A stretch of 64,000 nt of DNA from DASQEH01 sp963765725 (GCA_963765725.1 CAVXXI010000001.1:1054001-1118000), one strand, 5' to 3'; numbered from the stretch's first letter, positions 33,633-43,371 are shown. Numbers and translations are program-made. Notes: a model not told the origin generated them from the letters alone.

Positions 33633-33838
33633 TGGCCACCCTTCTGGACGAAGCCGCGCACGAACTCCTCGGCGTTGGACTCGAGCACCTCGTCGATGTC
33701 GTCGAGGATCGCGTCGACGTCGTCGTCGAGCTTCTCCTTGCGCTCGGCAACCGTCTCGCTCGGCGCAGACTCGAGCGGCTCGTCCTGCTCGGACGTCTTG
33801 CGCGTCGTCTTGTGCTGCTGGCCACCCTCGCGTGCCAT
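33629..33838 (-). CDS. pup: Prokaryotic ubiquitin-like protein Pup
   Basis: A 69-aa, disordered protein modifier. It starts MAREGGQQHKTTRKTSEQDE and ends EEFVRGFVQKGGQ, with helical KLDDDVDAILDDIDEVLESN in between that binds the ARC coiled coil. The last residue is Gln, so Dop must deamidate it to Glu before ligation by PafA. AGGAGGT lies 6 nt before the ATG at 33838, which decides this start over a longer frame. It overlaps prcB by 4 nt. Confidence 0.96.
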   Translation of the reverse strand: MAREGGQQHKTTRKTSEQDEPLESAPSETVAERKEKLDDDVDAILDDIDEVLESNAEEFVRGFVQKGGQ

Positions 33839-33896
33839 CAGCCACCTCCTGCTCGTCACGTCGTGAGCGAAACCCTACCTGGCCGCTACGACACAC

Positions 33897-35402
33897 TCAC
33901 GCAGTAATGGCTGCGAACAGCTCCTCGGCGGTTCGGCACCGGTCCAGCAGCTCCCCCACGTGCTGGCGCGTCCCACGCGACGGCTCCATCGTCGGGATGC
34001 GCTGCAGCGAGTCGCGCCCGGGCAGGTCGAAGATGACGGAGTCCCAGGACGCGGCGGCGATCCGGTCGGCGTACTGGGCGAGGCAGCGCCCGCGGAAGTA
34101 GGCCCGGGTGTCGTCGGGCGGCTCGGTCACCGCCCTGCGCACCTCGGCGTCGTCGAGCAGCCGCTCCATCGAGCCGCGGGCGACGAGCCGGTGGTACAGG
34201 CCCTTGTCGGGCCGCAGGTCGGCGTACTGGAGGTCGACGAGGTGCAGCTTGGGGTCGTCCCACTTCAGGTTGTCGCGGTCGCGGTAGGACTCCATGAGCG
34301 CGAGCTTCGCGACCCAGTCGAGCTCCCGCCGGCACTGCATCGGGTCGTGACGCAGCCGCGTCAGCACCGACTCCCAGCGGGCCAGGACGTCGCGCGTCTG
34401 CTCGTCGGCGTCGTCCCCGAAGCGGTCGTCGACGTAGTCGCGCGCCAGGCCGAGGTAGATCTCCTGCAGGTCCAGCGCGGTGAGCGTCCGCCCGTCCTTC
34501 AAGGTGATGAGCCTGCTCAGGGTCGGGTCGTGCGACACCTCGTGCAGTGCGTTGACGGGGCCGTCGACGGCCAGGTCGTCGGAGATCGCCCGGGACTCGA
34601 TCAGGGCGAGCACGAGGGCAGTGGTGCCGACCTTCAGGTAGGTCGAGATCTCGGAGAGGTTGGCGTCGCCGATGATCACGTGCAGCCGCCGGTACTTGTC
34701 GGGGTCGGCGTGCGGCTCGTCGCGCGTGTTGATGATCGGCCGCTTCAAGGTCGTCTCGAGCCCGACCTCGACCTCGAAGTAGTCGGCCCGCTGGCTGATC
34801 TGGAAGTCGTGGCTGTGGCCGTCCTGGCCGACCCCCACCCGGCCGGCGCCGCAGATGACCTGGCGGCTGACGAAGAACGGGGTCAGGTGCCGGATGATGT
34901 CCGGGAAGAGCGTGTCGCGCCGCATCAGGTAGTTCTCATGGGCGCCGTACGACGCCCCCTTGTTGTCGGTGTTGTTCTTGTAGAGCACGATCGGGTTCTG
35001 GCCGGGAATGTCGATCGCCCGGGCCGCGGCGGCGACGATGAGCTCGCCGGCCTTGTCCCAGACGACGACGTCGCGAGGGTTGGTGCACTCGGGCGTGGAG
35101 TACTCCGGGTGGGCGTGGTCGACGTACAGGCGGGCCCCGTTGGTGAGGATGAGGTTGGCCAGGCCGACATCCTCGTCGGTCAGCTGGCTCGGGTCGGCCA
35201 CGCTGCGGCTGAGGTCGAACCCACGGGCGTCGCGAAGGGGGCTCTCCTCCTCGAAGTCCCAGCGGGCGCGCCGGCTGCGCTCGCTCAGCGACGCATAGGT
35301 GTTGACGACCTGCGACGACGTCAGCATGGGGTTGGCGGACGGCGTCCCCAGCACGGAGATGCCGAACTCCGTCTCGGTACCCATGATCCGCCGAACCGTC
35401 AT
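33897..35402 (-). CDS. dop: Pup deamidase/depupylase Dop
   Basis: A 501-aa PafA homologue that deamidates the Pup C-terminal Gln and removes Pup from proteins. It starts MTVRRIMGTETEFGISVLGT; residues 7-15 carry the conserved GTETEFGI. The Dop-specific insert near residues 40-80 (ARWDFEEESPLRDARGFDLS) separates it from PafA. Further marks are HPEYSTPECTNPRDVVVWDK and NNTDNKGASYGAHENYLMRR. The second Met at residue 7 could also be the start. It precedes pup by 58 nt. Confidence 0.96.
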   Translation of the reverse strand: MTVRRIMGTETEFGISVLGTPSANPMLTSSQVVNTYASLSERSRRARWDFEEESPLRDARGFDLSRSVADPSQLTDEDVGLANLILTNGARLYVDHAHPEYSTPECTNPRDVVVWDKAGELIVAAAARAIDIPGQNPIVLYKNNTDNKGASYGAHENYLMRRDTLFPDIIRHLTPFFVSRQVICGAGRVGVGQDGHSHDFQISQRADYFEVEVGLETTLKRPIINTRDEPHADPDKYRRLHVIIGDANLSEISTYLKVGTTALVLALIESRAISDDLAVDGPVNALHEVSHDPTLSRLITLKDGRTLTALDLQEIYLGLARDYVDDRFGDDADEQTRDVLARWESVLTRLRHDPMQCRRELDWVAKLALMESYRDRDNLKWDDPKLHLVDLQYADLRPDKGLYHRLVARGSMERLLDDAEVRRAVTEPPDDTRAYFRGRCLAQYADRIAAASWDSVIFDLPGRDSLQRIPTMEPSRGTRQHVGELLDRCRTAEELFAAITA

Positions 35403-35524
35403 GCCTGCAGCCTACGTGCGGCGGCGCCCGGCGAGACGCGCGTGTCAGGCCAGCCGAGGCGGCGTTGCACCGGGTTTCCTGGCGGGGGCCCGAACTTGTC
35501 GGCGGCCCGGTGCAGGATGCGGCC

Positions 35525-36412
35525 ATGACGCGATCGCTCACCATCACCCCTCGTGGCGCCTTCAGCCTGCGTGAGTCGGCCGAGTTCGGGTTCGGCCAGC
35601 GCGACGCCCAACGCTTCGACGGCGTGATGCGACTCGCGTTCGTCCTGGACGACCTCCGCACCCCGGTCGGCGTCGCCGTCCGCCAGAGCGGCGACTCCGT
35701 CGAGGCCGAGTACGACGGCACCGACGACGGCGAGGCCGTACGCCGGCAGGTGTCGCGGCTGCTGTCGCTGGACCATGACGGGAGCGGGTTCGAGGCCGTT
35801 GGGCAGCGCGACCCGGTTGTCGCGCGGCTGCAGGGCGTCGCGCCGGGGCTGCGCCCGCCGTTGTTCCACTCGCCCTACGAAGCCGCGGTCTGGGCGGTGC
35901 TCAGCGCCCGCCGGCCGGCGCGGCAGATGGCGCAGGTGCGGCAGCGCCTCAGCGAAGCCCACGGCGCGGTCTTCACCGTGGCCGGACAGGAGCTGGCAGC
36001 GCTCCCCACCCCGCAGGCTCTCGTCGACCTGGACAGCTTCCCCGAGATCCCCGACGAGAAGATGGTGCGGATCCGCGGCGTCGCCGAGGCGGCGCTCGCG
36101 GGCCAGCTCGACGTCGACCGGCTGGTGTCACTCGGCCCCGAGGCCGCGACGGCCGACCTGCAGTCCATCAGGGGCATCGGCCCGTTCTACGCGTCCCTGG
36201 TCGTCATCCGGGCCACCGGTTTCACCGATGTGCTGCCGGTCGACGAGCCGATGCTGCGCGGCCTGGTCACGACGCTGTACCAGCTGGACTCGCCGTGCAC
36301 GCCGCAGCGGCTCGCAGCGATCGCCGTTCCGTGGAGGCCCTTCCGCACCTGGGCGTCGGTACTGATCCGGGCCGCCGGCAGCCGCCTCCCGCACCCGGCC
36401 ACCACGAGCTAG
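35525..36412 (+). CDS. DNA-3-methyladenine glycosylase II-like (AlkA family) protein
   Basis: A 295-aa helix-hairpin-helix base-excision glycosylase. The HhH-GPD part is clear: LQSIRGIGPFYASLVVIRAT then GFTDVLPVDEP, where the Asp in PVDEP is the catalytic residue. The N-terminal half is the AlkA-type beta domain. It would remove alkylated bases. The ATG at 35525 fits the family; the upstream extension is not protein-like. It lies divergent from dop and runs with the PPOX gene 10 nt later, an insertion within the usual dop-ARC neighbourhood. Confidence 0.85.
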   Translation: MTRSLTITPRGAFSLRESAEFGFGQRDAQRFDGVMRLAFVLDDLRTPVGVAVRQSGDSVEAEYDGTDDGEAVRRQVSRLLSLDHDGSGFEAVGQRDPVVARLQGVAPGLRPPLFHSPYEAAVWAVLSARRPARQMAQVRQRLSEAHGAVFTVAGQELAALPTPQALVDLDSFPEIPDEKMVRIRGVAEAALAGQLDVDRLVSLGPEAATADLQSIRGIGPFYASLVVIRATGFTDVLPVDEPMLRGLVTTLYQLDSPCTPQRLAAIAVPWRPFRTWASVLIRAAGSRLPHPATTS

Positions 36413-36422
36413 GAGAGCCGCG

Positions 36423-36962
36423 ATGCGATGGGAGGACGTGGAGAAGGGCCAACCGCGCCTCGCCGCGACGGCACGGCGGCTGTTGCTCGAGCCTGGCGTC
36501 GTCCTGGTCGGCACCGTTCGCCGCGACGGGACGCCCCGGATCAGCCCAGTGGAGCCGTTCGTCATGGACGGCGACCTCCTGCTGTCGATGATGTGGCACT
36601 CGCTCAAGGCTGCCGACCTCGCTCGTGACCCCCGCATCCTCGTGCACAGCATCGTGACCAGCCGCGAGGGCGCCGACGGTGAGGTCAAGGTCCGGGGCAG
36701 GGCTCGCAGGGAGGACCGGCCGGATGTGGTGGACCGCTACGCCACGGCGGTGCACGCGGCCCTGGGTTGGCGACCCGAGCCAGGGCGGTTCCACCTCTTC
36801 GGCGTCGACATCGACGAGGTGGCGTACGTTCGCTACGACGGTGCGACCGGCGACCAGTACGTGGCGGGTTGGCCGCCAGCGCGGGAGTTCGTCCGCCGCG
36901 GGACCTCCGCGACGACCGTGGGCGAACCACAGCCGTACGACGACCTCCTGACCTCCGGCTGA
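36423..36962 (+). CDS. Pyridoxamine 5'-phosphate oxidase family (split-barrel flavin/F420) protein
   Basis: A 179-aa split beta-barrel protein: ARRLLLEPGVVLVGTVRRDG then TPRISPVEPFVMDGDLLLSM at residues 17-57 and a later FHLFGVDIDEVAYVRYDG. The family binds FMN or F420; which is used here is not visible. Substrate unknown. It follows the glycosylase gene by 10 nt and converges on the ARC gene with a 32-bp gap. Confidence 0.82.
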   Translation: MRWEDVEKGQPRLAATARRLLLEPGVVLVGTVRRDGTPRISPVEPFVMDGDLLLSMMWHSLKAADLARDPRILVHSIVTSREGADGEVKVRGRARREDRPDVVDRYATAVHAALGWRPEPGRFHLFGVDIDEVAYVRYDGATGDQYVAGWPPAREFVRRGTSATTVGEPQPYDDLLTSG

Positions 36963-36994
36963 GGCGCCCGGCGAACCGGGCCGACTCCACCGCG

Positions 36995-38758
36995 CTACAG
37001 GTACTGGCCCGTGTTGGCCACGTTGTCGATCGAACGGCCGGGCTCGGTCCCCTCCTTGCCGGAGATGAGCGTGCGGATGAACACGATGCGCTCGCCCTTC
37101 TTCCCGGAGATGCGGGCCCAGTCGTCGGGGTTCGTCGTGTTCGGGAGGTCCTCGTTCTCCTTGAACTCGTCGACGCACGCCTGCAGCATGTGCTGCACCC
37201 GGATCCCGCGCTGGTTGTTGTCGAGGAGGTCCTTGATCGCCATCTTCTTCGCGCGGTCGACGATGTTCTGGATCATCGCGCCGGAGTTGAAGTCCTTGAA
37301 GTACAGGACCTCCTTGTCGCCGTTGGCGTAGGTGACCTCGAGGAAGCGGTTCTCCTCCGACTCGGTGTACATCCGCTCGACGGTGCGCTGGATCATCCCT
37401 GCCACGCACTCCTGGCGGTTGTTGCCGAACTCGACGAGGTCGTCGCTGTGCAGCGGCAGCGTCGAGGTGAGGTACTTGGAGAAGATGTCGCGGGCCGACT
37501 CGGCGTCGGGGCGCTCGATCTTGATCTTCACGTCGAGGCGCCCGGGTCGCAGGATGGCGGGGTCGATCATGTCCTCGCGGTTCGACGCACCGATCACGAT
37601 GACGTTCTCGAGCCCCTCGACACCGTCGATCTCGCTGAGCAACTGGGGCACGATGGTGTTCTCGACGTCGGACGACACGCCCGACCCGCGGGTCCGGAAG
37701 AGCGAGTCCATCTCGTCGAAGAAGACGATGACGGGCGTCCCCTCACTGGCCTTCTCGCGGGCACGCTGGAAGACGAGCCGGATGTGCCGCTCGGTCTCCC
37801 CCACGTACTTGTTGAGCAGCTCGGGTCCCTTGATGTTCAAGAAGAACGACTTGCCCTCGGCACCGGTCTTGTCGGCGACCTTCTTAGCGAGCGAGTTCGC
37901 GACAGCCTTCGCGATCAGCGTCTTCCCACAGCCGGGCGGGCCGTAGAGCAGCACGCCCTTCGGCGGCTTGAGCTCGTGCTCCTGGAAGAGCTCGGGGTGC
38001 AGGTACGGCAGCTCGATGGCGTCGCGGATCTGCTCGATCTGGCGCATCAGCCCGCCGATGTTGGCGTAGTCGATGTCCGGCACCTCTTCGAGGACAAGCT
38101 CCTCGACCTCGGTCTTCGGGATGCGCTCGTAGATGTAGTTGGAGCGGGTGTCGAGCAGGACAGAGTCGCCGGCGCGCAGTTTCTCCTCGCGAAGCGGTGC
38201 CGCGATCCGCACGACGCGCTCCTCGTCGGCGTTCGCGATCACCAGGGCCCGGTCGCGGTCAGCCAGGATCTCCTTCAGCATCACGACCTCGCCGACCTCT
38301 TCGAACTCGAGGGCGGCGACGACGTTGAGCGCCTCGTTGAGCATGACCTCCTGGCCGCGCTCCAGCTCCTCGGAGTCGACGTTGGGGCTGACGTTGACTC
38401 TCAGCTTGCGGCCGCCGGTGAAGACGTCGACGGTCCCGTCGTCGTTGGTCGCGAGATAGGTTCCGAAACCGGTCGGCGGCTGGGCGAGCCGGTCGACCTC
38501 CTCCTTGAGGGTCATGATCTGGTCGCGGGCCTCGCGCAGCGTCGACACCAGGCGCTCGTTCTGCGCGGTCAGGGACGCGACGGAGGACTGCACGTCCGCG
38601 AGTCGCTGCTCGAGGAACCGGGTCGCCTGCGGCGAGTCGAGGAGCCGTCGGCGCAGCTCTGCGACCTCTGCCTCGAGGTAGCCGACCTGGCTCCGGAGCT
38701 CGTCGGCCGCCATCGCGCGCCGACCGGATCTGTCGTCTTGTGCGGGCACCACAACCAC
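36995..38758 (-). CDS. arc: Proteasome-associated AAA ATPase ARC/Mpa
   Basis: A 587-aa AAA ATPase that unfolds pupylated proteins and threads them into the 20S proteasome. The N-terminal coiled coil (about residues 18-95) recruits Pup; two OB folds follow (about 95-235); the AAA domain has Walker A GPPGCGKT and Walker B VIVFFDEMDSLF. The C-terminus ends in GQYL, the motif that docks into the PrcA ring. Family length about 580-610 aa. It is separated from dop by the two plus-strand genes and is preceded by TrmI (62 bp). Confidence 0.97.
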   Translation of the reverse strand: MVVVPAQDDRSGRRAMAADELRSQVGYLEAEVAELRRRLLDSPQATRFLEQRLADVQSSVASLTAQNERLVSTLREARDQIMTLKEEVDRLAQPPTGFGTYLATNDDGTVDVFTGGRKLRVNVSPNVDSEELERGQEVMLNEALNVVAALEFEEVGEVVMLKEILADRDRALVIANADEERVVRIAAPLREEKLRAGDSVLLDTRSNYIYERIPKTEVEELVLEEVPDIDYANIGGLMRQIEQIRDAIELPYLHPELFQEHELKPPKGVLLYGPPGCGKTLIAKAVANSLAKKVADKTGAEGKSFFLNIKGPELLNKYVGETERHIRLVFQRAREKASEGTPVIVFFDEMDSLFRTRGSGVSSDVENTIVPQLLSEIDGVEGLENVIVIGASNREDMIDPAILRPGRLDVKIKIERPDAESARDIFSKYLTSTLPLHSDDLVEFGNNRQECVAGMIQRTVERMYTESEENRFLEVTYANGDKEVLYFKDFNSGAMIQNIVDRAKKMAIKDLLDNNQRGIRVQHMLQACVDEFKENEDLPNTTNPDDWARISGKKGERIVFIRTLISGKEGTEPGRSIDNVANTGQYL

Positions 38759-38820
38759 CTCCCCTGGAGGACTACATCCTCGACCCTACCTGTGGAGGGC
38801 CGGTTGTCACCGCCGTTATG

Positions 38821-39765
38821 TCACGTGTCGATATCAGTCTCGCGCTGTTCGTCTCGACGCGGACCGGTGTAGTCAGGCCCGTAGGCGCCCGGGGACGGTC
38901 GCCTGGTCCTGCGGGGCGCCGTGACACCGGCGGCGAGGCGTCGGGCCGTCACGAGAAAGCCGGTGTGCCCGTTCATCCGGTGCTGTGGGCGCACCGCGAG
39001 ACCCTCGACGTGCCAGCCACGCACCAGCGACTCCCACGAGTCCGGCTCGGTGAAGCCGCCGTGAGAACGAAGCGTCTCGACGTACCTGCTGAGCTGGGGG
39101 GTGGTCGCGACATACGCGCAGACCAGACCGCCCGCGGCGAGCGCGTCAGCGACCACAGGCACGCACTCCCACGGCGCCAGCATGTCGAGGACGACCCGGT
39201 CGACATCGCGCTCTGCCAGGGCGTCGGCGAGGTCACCGACCGTCAGGGTCCAGGCCGGGTGGGGGCCGCCGAAGAAGGCAGCGACGTTGCTGCGTGCGAC
39301 CTCGGCGAAGTCGTCGCGGCGCTCGTACGACGAGACCGCGCCCTGCGTCCCGACCGCTCGGAGCAGGCTGCAGGTGAGCGCTCCCGAGCCCACTCCCGCC
39401 TCGACGACCCGGGCGCCGGGGAAGATGTCGGCCATCGTGACGATCTGCGCCGCGTCCTTCGGGTACACGACGGCCGCTCCCCTGGGCATCGAGACCACCA
39501 CGTCGGCAAGGAGCGGCCGCAGCACCAGGTAGTCGACGCCTCCCGACGAGGTCACGACGGTCCCGTCGGGGCCGCCGATCAGCGCGTCGTGCTCGATCGC
39601 CCCCTTGTGCGTGAAGAAGGTCTTGCCCGCGTCGAGCAGCACACTGTGCTTTCGGCCCTTGGGGTCGGAGAGCCGGACCCGCTCCCCCGCCCGCAGCGGT
39701 CCCCGACGCACGCCGGACCAGGCCGGGTCGCTCGCCGGTGTCGGCTCCACAGTCGGTGTCGGCAT
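38821..39765 (-). CDS. trmI: tRNA (adenine(58)-N1)-methyltransferase TrmI
   Basis: A 314-aa SAM-dependent enzyme that methylates A58 in the T-loop of tRNA as a homotetramer. An N-terminal small barrel (residues about 20-95) precedes a Rossmann domain with VVEAGVGSGALTCSLLRAVG as motif I and VDRVVLDMLAPWECVP as motif IV. The basic C-terminal tail (about 280-314) is not conserved. Its position near the ARC gene matches other actinobacteria. Confidence 0.93.
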   Translation of the reverse strand: MPTPTVEPTPASDPAWSGVRRGPLRAGERVRLSDPKGRKHSVLLDAGKTFFTHKGAIEHDALIGGPDGTVVTSSGGVDYLVLRPLLADVVVSMPRGAAVVYPKDAAQIVTMADIFPGARVVEAGVGSGALTCSLLRAVGTQGAVSSYERRDDFAEVARSNVAAFFGGPHPAWTLTVGDLADALAERDVDRVVLDMLAPWECVPVVADALAAGGLVCAYVATTPQLSRYVETLRSHGGFTEPDSWESLVRGWHVEGLAVRPQHRMNGHTGFLVTARRLAAGVTAPRRTRRPSPGAYGPDYTGPRRDEQRETDIDT

Positions 39766-39802
39766 CGTCGCTCACCCTATGCGGTGGGTGTCGCCGACGA
39801 GC

Positions 39803-40948
39803 TCAGCCGGCGCGGAACGCGGCGTCGACGTCCTTGGTGACGAGGACGCCGAAGACCGAGCCGTCCGCCTCGAGGAGCACGTACTCCGTGGCGGGTGTGC
39901 GGTTCATCGCGGTGAGCAGTGGCTCGCCGGCCAGGTCGGCCGGGATCATCAGGCCGTCCTCGATCCGGCGCGCGACGTCACCGACCGGCAGCCAGGGTCG
40001 GCGCTCGCTGGGGGTGGAGGCGACGGCCAGCTCGTTGACGATGCCGGCAGGCCGACCGTCGCTCGACACCACGACGACCGACCCTGCGTGGGCCTCCTGG
40101 GCGCGACGGATCGCCTCCGAGAGCGGGAGGTCGGCCGGTACGCCGATGGCCGGGCGCGCCAGCCCGCGGGCCTGGATGGTCGGCAGCCGCTCACGGACCT
40201 TCGACATCGTGAGCGCGGAGGTCGCCCCGGCCCAGAGGAAGGACCCCACCATGAACGCGAACAGGTAGTCGATGACCTGCGGTGACCGGCCCAGGGCGAC
40301 GAGCAGGACGGGGTACGCCATGGCCGCGACGGCGGCCAGTCTGCCGCCCCACGCGCCGGCGACCACGCCGAGCGAGCGGCGCCGGGTGACGGCCCAGACC
40401 GCTGCCTGCAGCACCCGGCCGCCGTCCAGAGGGAGCCCCGGGACGAGGTTCAGCACGCCGACCACGAGGTTCGCACCGGCCAGGTAGGCGACGGTGTACC
40501 CGATCACGCCGCCGTCGAGGGGCAACAGCACCAGGAAGCCGACGCCGGCGATGGCCAGCGACGTCAGGGGGCCGACGACGGCGATGGTGAACTCACGCCA
40601 CGGCGTGGACGCCTCGCCCTCGATCTGGGTGGCGCCCCCGAGGAAGTGCAGGTTGATCGACGTCACCGGCATGTCGAACGCACGGGCGGCGAGGGCATGC
40701 GCGATCTCGTGGAGGAGGACGGAGCCGTAGAACAAGACGATGAGGACGCCTGCGGCGAGGTAGGCGCCGGCGCCCAGCCCGGGCACCCTCAGCTGGAACC
40801 GCGGAGCGAACAGCACCGCGAGCAGCCCGACGATGAGGAACCAGGAGCTGGCCACCGTGACGTCGATGCCGGAGACCGTGCCGAGCACGAACGTCCCGCG
40901 TGGGACAGCGCGGCGGCCCTTGTCGGGAGGGTTCGCCGGCGCGCTCAT
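39803..40948 (-). CDS. Site-2 protease family metallopeptidase with CBS domains (Rip3-like)
   Basis: A 381-aa intramembrane zinc protease. The zinc motif HEIAHALAAR lies in the third hydrophobic segment (about residue 80), and the second ligand region is NLVPGLPLDGGRV. About six membrane segments cover residues 20-240, followed by two CBS motifs (about 250-380; VVVVSSDGRPAGIVNE and YVLLEADGSVFGVLVT). CBS domains suggest adenosine-nucleotide control. The substrate, perhaps an anti-sigma factor, is unknown. Confidence 0.92.
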   Translation of the reverse strand: MSAPANPPDKGRRAVPRGTFVLGTVSGIDVTVASSWFLIVGLLAVLFAPRFQLRVPGLGAGAYLAAGVLIVLFYGSVLLHEIAHALAARAFDMPVTSINLHFLGGATQIEGEASTPWREFTIAVVGPLTSLAIAGVGFLVLLPLDGGVIGYTVAYLAGANLVVGVLNLVPGLPLDGGRVLQAAVWAVTRRRSLGVVAGAWGGRLAAVAAMAYPVLLVALGRSPQVIDYLFAFMVGSFLWAGATSALTMSKVRERLPTIQARGLARPAIGVPADLPLSEAIRRAQEAHAGSVVVVSSDGRPAGIVNELAVASTPSERRPWLPVGDVARRIEDGLMIPADLAGEPLLTAMNRTPATEYVLLEADGSVFGVLVTKDVDAAFRAG

Positions 40949-40984
40949 GCCTCAACGCTAGCCGGTCGAGGGGATTTCCCCGTG

Positions 40985-42232
40985 CTACGAGGGCGTCGGC
41001 TCGGGATCGGAGGTGAGTACCGGCTCCTGCGGGTCGGGGATGTCGTCGACGTCGGTCTCCCCGGGTTCGTCCGGCGCGAGCGGCGCGTCGTCGCGGGCGA
41101 CCGCCTCACCAGGGTCCTCGTCCGGCCCCCCTGCCAACGACGAGATCATCGTGTTCGCCACCGCGGCCACCGGCACCGCGAACAGCGCACCAACGATCCC
41201 GGCGAGCGACGCACCCGTCGCGATGGCCAAGATCACCGCGAGCGGGTGTACGGAGACCGCCCGGCCCAACAGGAAGGGCTGCATCACGTGCGCCTCGAGC
41301 TGGTTGACGGCGATCACCACGCCGAGCACCGCCAAGGCGATGAACGGCCCGTTGGCGACGAGCGCCACCAGTACGGCGAGCAGCCCGGTGAGCACGGCAC
41401 CGACCACGGGAACGAACGCGCCCAGGAACACGATCACGCCAAGTGGCAGGGCGAGAGGCACCCCGAGCAGAGCGGCGCCGGCACCGATGCCGACCCCGTC
41501 GACGAACGCCACGATCAGGGTGGCCCGCACGTAGTGCGTCAGCGTCACCCAGCCGGAGCGGGCGGCGTCGTCGAGGGGACTGCGCGCGGCCCTCGGGAGC
41601 ATGCGCAGCAACCAGGCCCAGATGCGCTGGCCCGAGAAGAGGAAGAAGAAGGTGGAGAACATCGTGATGAAGAAGCCCTCGGCCAGGTGGCTGGCGGTCG
41701 ACGCCACCCCCAGGGCTCCGGTGACGATCGTCGACTTGTTGTTGGAGGCGGCATTCCCGGCCTGGTTCACGTAGGTCGACAGCTTCGCCGACGACAGGTG
41801 AAGCGGGCTGGTGGCCAGCCAGTCCTCGACCTTGGTGAGGCCCTGGACGGCCTGGTCGCGCAGCTCGGGGAACCCGTTCACGGTCTGCTGCCCGACGAGC
41901 GCGAACAGGGCGACCACGACGAGCAGCGTGCCGATCAGCGCGATGAACGAGGCGAGGCCGCGCGGCATCACGCTGGCGAGGATGATGACGGAGGGGTAGA
42001 GGACGGCGGTGAGCAGCAGCGCGATCATCACCGGGATGAAGATGTCTGCGAACTCGGCGAAGACCCGGCTCAGCAGATAGATGCCGACCGCCACGGTGCC
42101 GAGCCGCCACGTCCACTCCGACGCGATCCGGACGCCCGGCGACACCGACGCGGCCACGCCCGACGGGGTCAGGGAGCTCCGCTCGGGGGGTGTCGCAGGG
42201 AGCTCGAGGTCGTTCGCGCGCGGGTCGGCCAT
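40985..42232 (-). CDS. AI-2E family transporter
   Basis: A 415-aa membrane protein of the AI-2 exporter-like (TqsA/YdiK) superfamily with about eight hydrophobic segments between residues 40 and 380. The family signature in the C-terminal half (GVIVFLGAFVPVVGAVLTGL, then ALAVLGVVIAVNQLEAHVMQ) is clear. The cargo cannot be inferred. An acidic, proline-rich tail ends it. I chose the ATG at 42232; a TTG 36 nt upstream would add 12 residues. Confidence 0.88.
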   Translation of the reverse strand: MADPRANDLELPATPPERSSLTPSGVAASVSPGVRIASEWTWRLGTVAVGIYLLSRVFAEFADIFIPVMIALLLTAVLYPSVIILASVMPRGLASFIALIGTLLVVVALFALVGQQTVNGFPELRDQAVQGLTKVEDWLATSPLHLSSAKLSTYVNQAGNAASNNKSTIVTGALGVASTASHLAEGFFITMFSTFFFLFSGQRIWAWLLRMLPRAARSPLDDAARSGWVTLTHYVRATLIVAFVDGVGIGAGAALLGVPLALPLGVIVFLGAFVPVVGAVLTGLLAVLVALVANGPFIALAVLGVVIAVNQLEAHVMQPFLLGRAVSVHPLAVILAIATGASLAGIVGALFAVPVAAVANTMISSLAGGPDEDPGEAVARDDAPLAPDEPGETDVDDIPDPQEPVLTSDPEPTPS

Positions 42233-42434
42233 TGCAGCAGTTTCTCTTACACCGTTACGTCCTACCAAACCGACGACTGTAGGGACCCCACGTCGCCTCC
42301 CTCACCGCCCGTTTCCCGCAAGACGTCACCAGCGGCCCGGTCCTGTCGGCGTGTCGGCCGCGGATCGACGTCTCGGCGCGTGGCGGACGCCGACTCGCCC
42401 GAATCTGTCGGTGGGCTGTCCTAGCCTTGGCGAC

Positions 42435-43361
42435 ATGACCACAGAGTTGACCCCGCGCGTCGACGAGCCGGTCAGGGCTGCGTCCGTCGCCGGTCCGCTC
42501 ACCGGTGCCGTCCCCGACGCCGACGACCCCTTCGCCGGGCTGACCCGTACCAACTCGCTGTCGCCGAGCCGGGCCAGCGACTTCATGTCCTGCCCGCTGC
42601 TGTACCGGTTCCGCGTCATCGACCGGCTGCCCGAGACACCGAGCGTCGACGCCGTGCGCGGCTCGGTCGTGCACAAGGTGCTCGAGGGCCTGTTCGACCT
42701 GCCGGCGGCCGACCGTACGCATGCCCGCGCCAACTCGCTGCTGGCCCCGGTGTGGGACGACCTGCTCGGCGCCGAGCCGGAGCTCGCCGAGATGTTCGGC
42801 GCCGACACCACCGACCTCGCGACCTGGCTCGACCAGTGCCGAGACCTGCTGGGCCGCTACTTCCTGCTCGAGGACCCTCAGCGCCTCGAGCCGGCGGAGC
42901 GCGAGGCGCACGTCGCCACCCGGCTCGACTCCGGCCTCACCCTGCACGGGTACATCGACCGCGTCGACGTCGCCCCGTCAGGCGACCTGCGCATCGTCGA
43001 CTACAAGACGGGGCGCTCGCCGTCGGTCTACTTCGAGGCCAAGGCGCTGTTCCAGATGAAGTTCTACGCGCTCGTCGTCTGGCGAACGCGCGGCGTCATC
43101 CCCCGCATGCTCCAGCTGGTCTACCTCGGCAACGGAGAGATGCTCCGCTACGAGCCGGAGGAGCGCGACCTGCTCGCCACCGAGCGCAAGCTCGAGGCGC
43201 TCTGGAAGGCCATCCAGCGGGCGCACACGACTGGCGAGTGGCGCCCCAACCCGTCGGCGCTGTGCGGCTGGTGCGATCACCAGGCGCTCTGTCCGGCCTT
43301 CGGCGGCACTCCACCGCCGCTGCCGGCGCCTCAGGAGCCGCTGCTGCCGACACCTCAGTAA
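42435..43361 (+). CDS. RecB family exonuclease, Fe-S type PD-(D/E)XK nuclease
   Basis: A 308-aa single-domain nuclease. The nuclease motifs run as SVVHKVLEGLF (motif I His), GYIDRVDVAPSGDLRIVDYK with the D...DYK core, and FQMKFYALVVW. Cys in FMSCPLLYRF near residue 52 and C-x2-C-x5-C in LCGWCDHQALC near residue 280 form the four-cysteine iron-sulfur arrangement seen in AddB and Cas4. No cas genes or repeats are near, so it is a housekeeping homologue (compare Rv2119). It diverges from the AI-2E gene. Confidence 0.9.
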   Translation: MTTELTPRVDEPVRAASVAGPLTGAVPDADDPFAGLTRTNSLSPSRASDFMSCPLLYRFRVIDRLPETPSVDAVRGSVVHKVLEGLFDLPAADRTHARANSLLAPVWDDLLGAEPELAEMFGADTTDLATWLDQCRDLLGRYFLLEDPQRLEPAEREAHVATRLDSGLTLHGYIDRVDVAPSGDLRIVDYKTGRSPSVYFEAKALFQMKFYALVVWRTRGVIPRMLQLVYLGNGEMLRYEPEERDLLATERKLEALWKAIQRAHTTGEWRPNPSALCGWCDHQALCPAFGGTPPPLPAPQEPLLPTPQ

Positions 43362-43371
43362 AGGTGGCAGG

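Noticed and set aside
42435..43361. Cas4 protein of a CRISPR system
   Set aside because: The Fe-S nuclease layout resembles Cas4 and AddB, but there are no repeats or other cas genes and the position matches the housekeeping RecB-like gene of mycobacteria.
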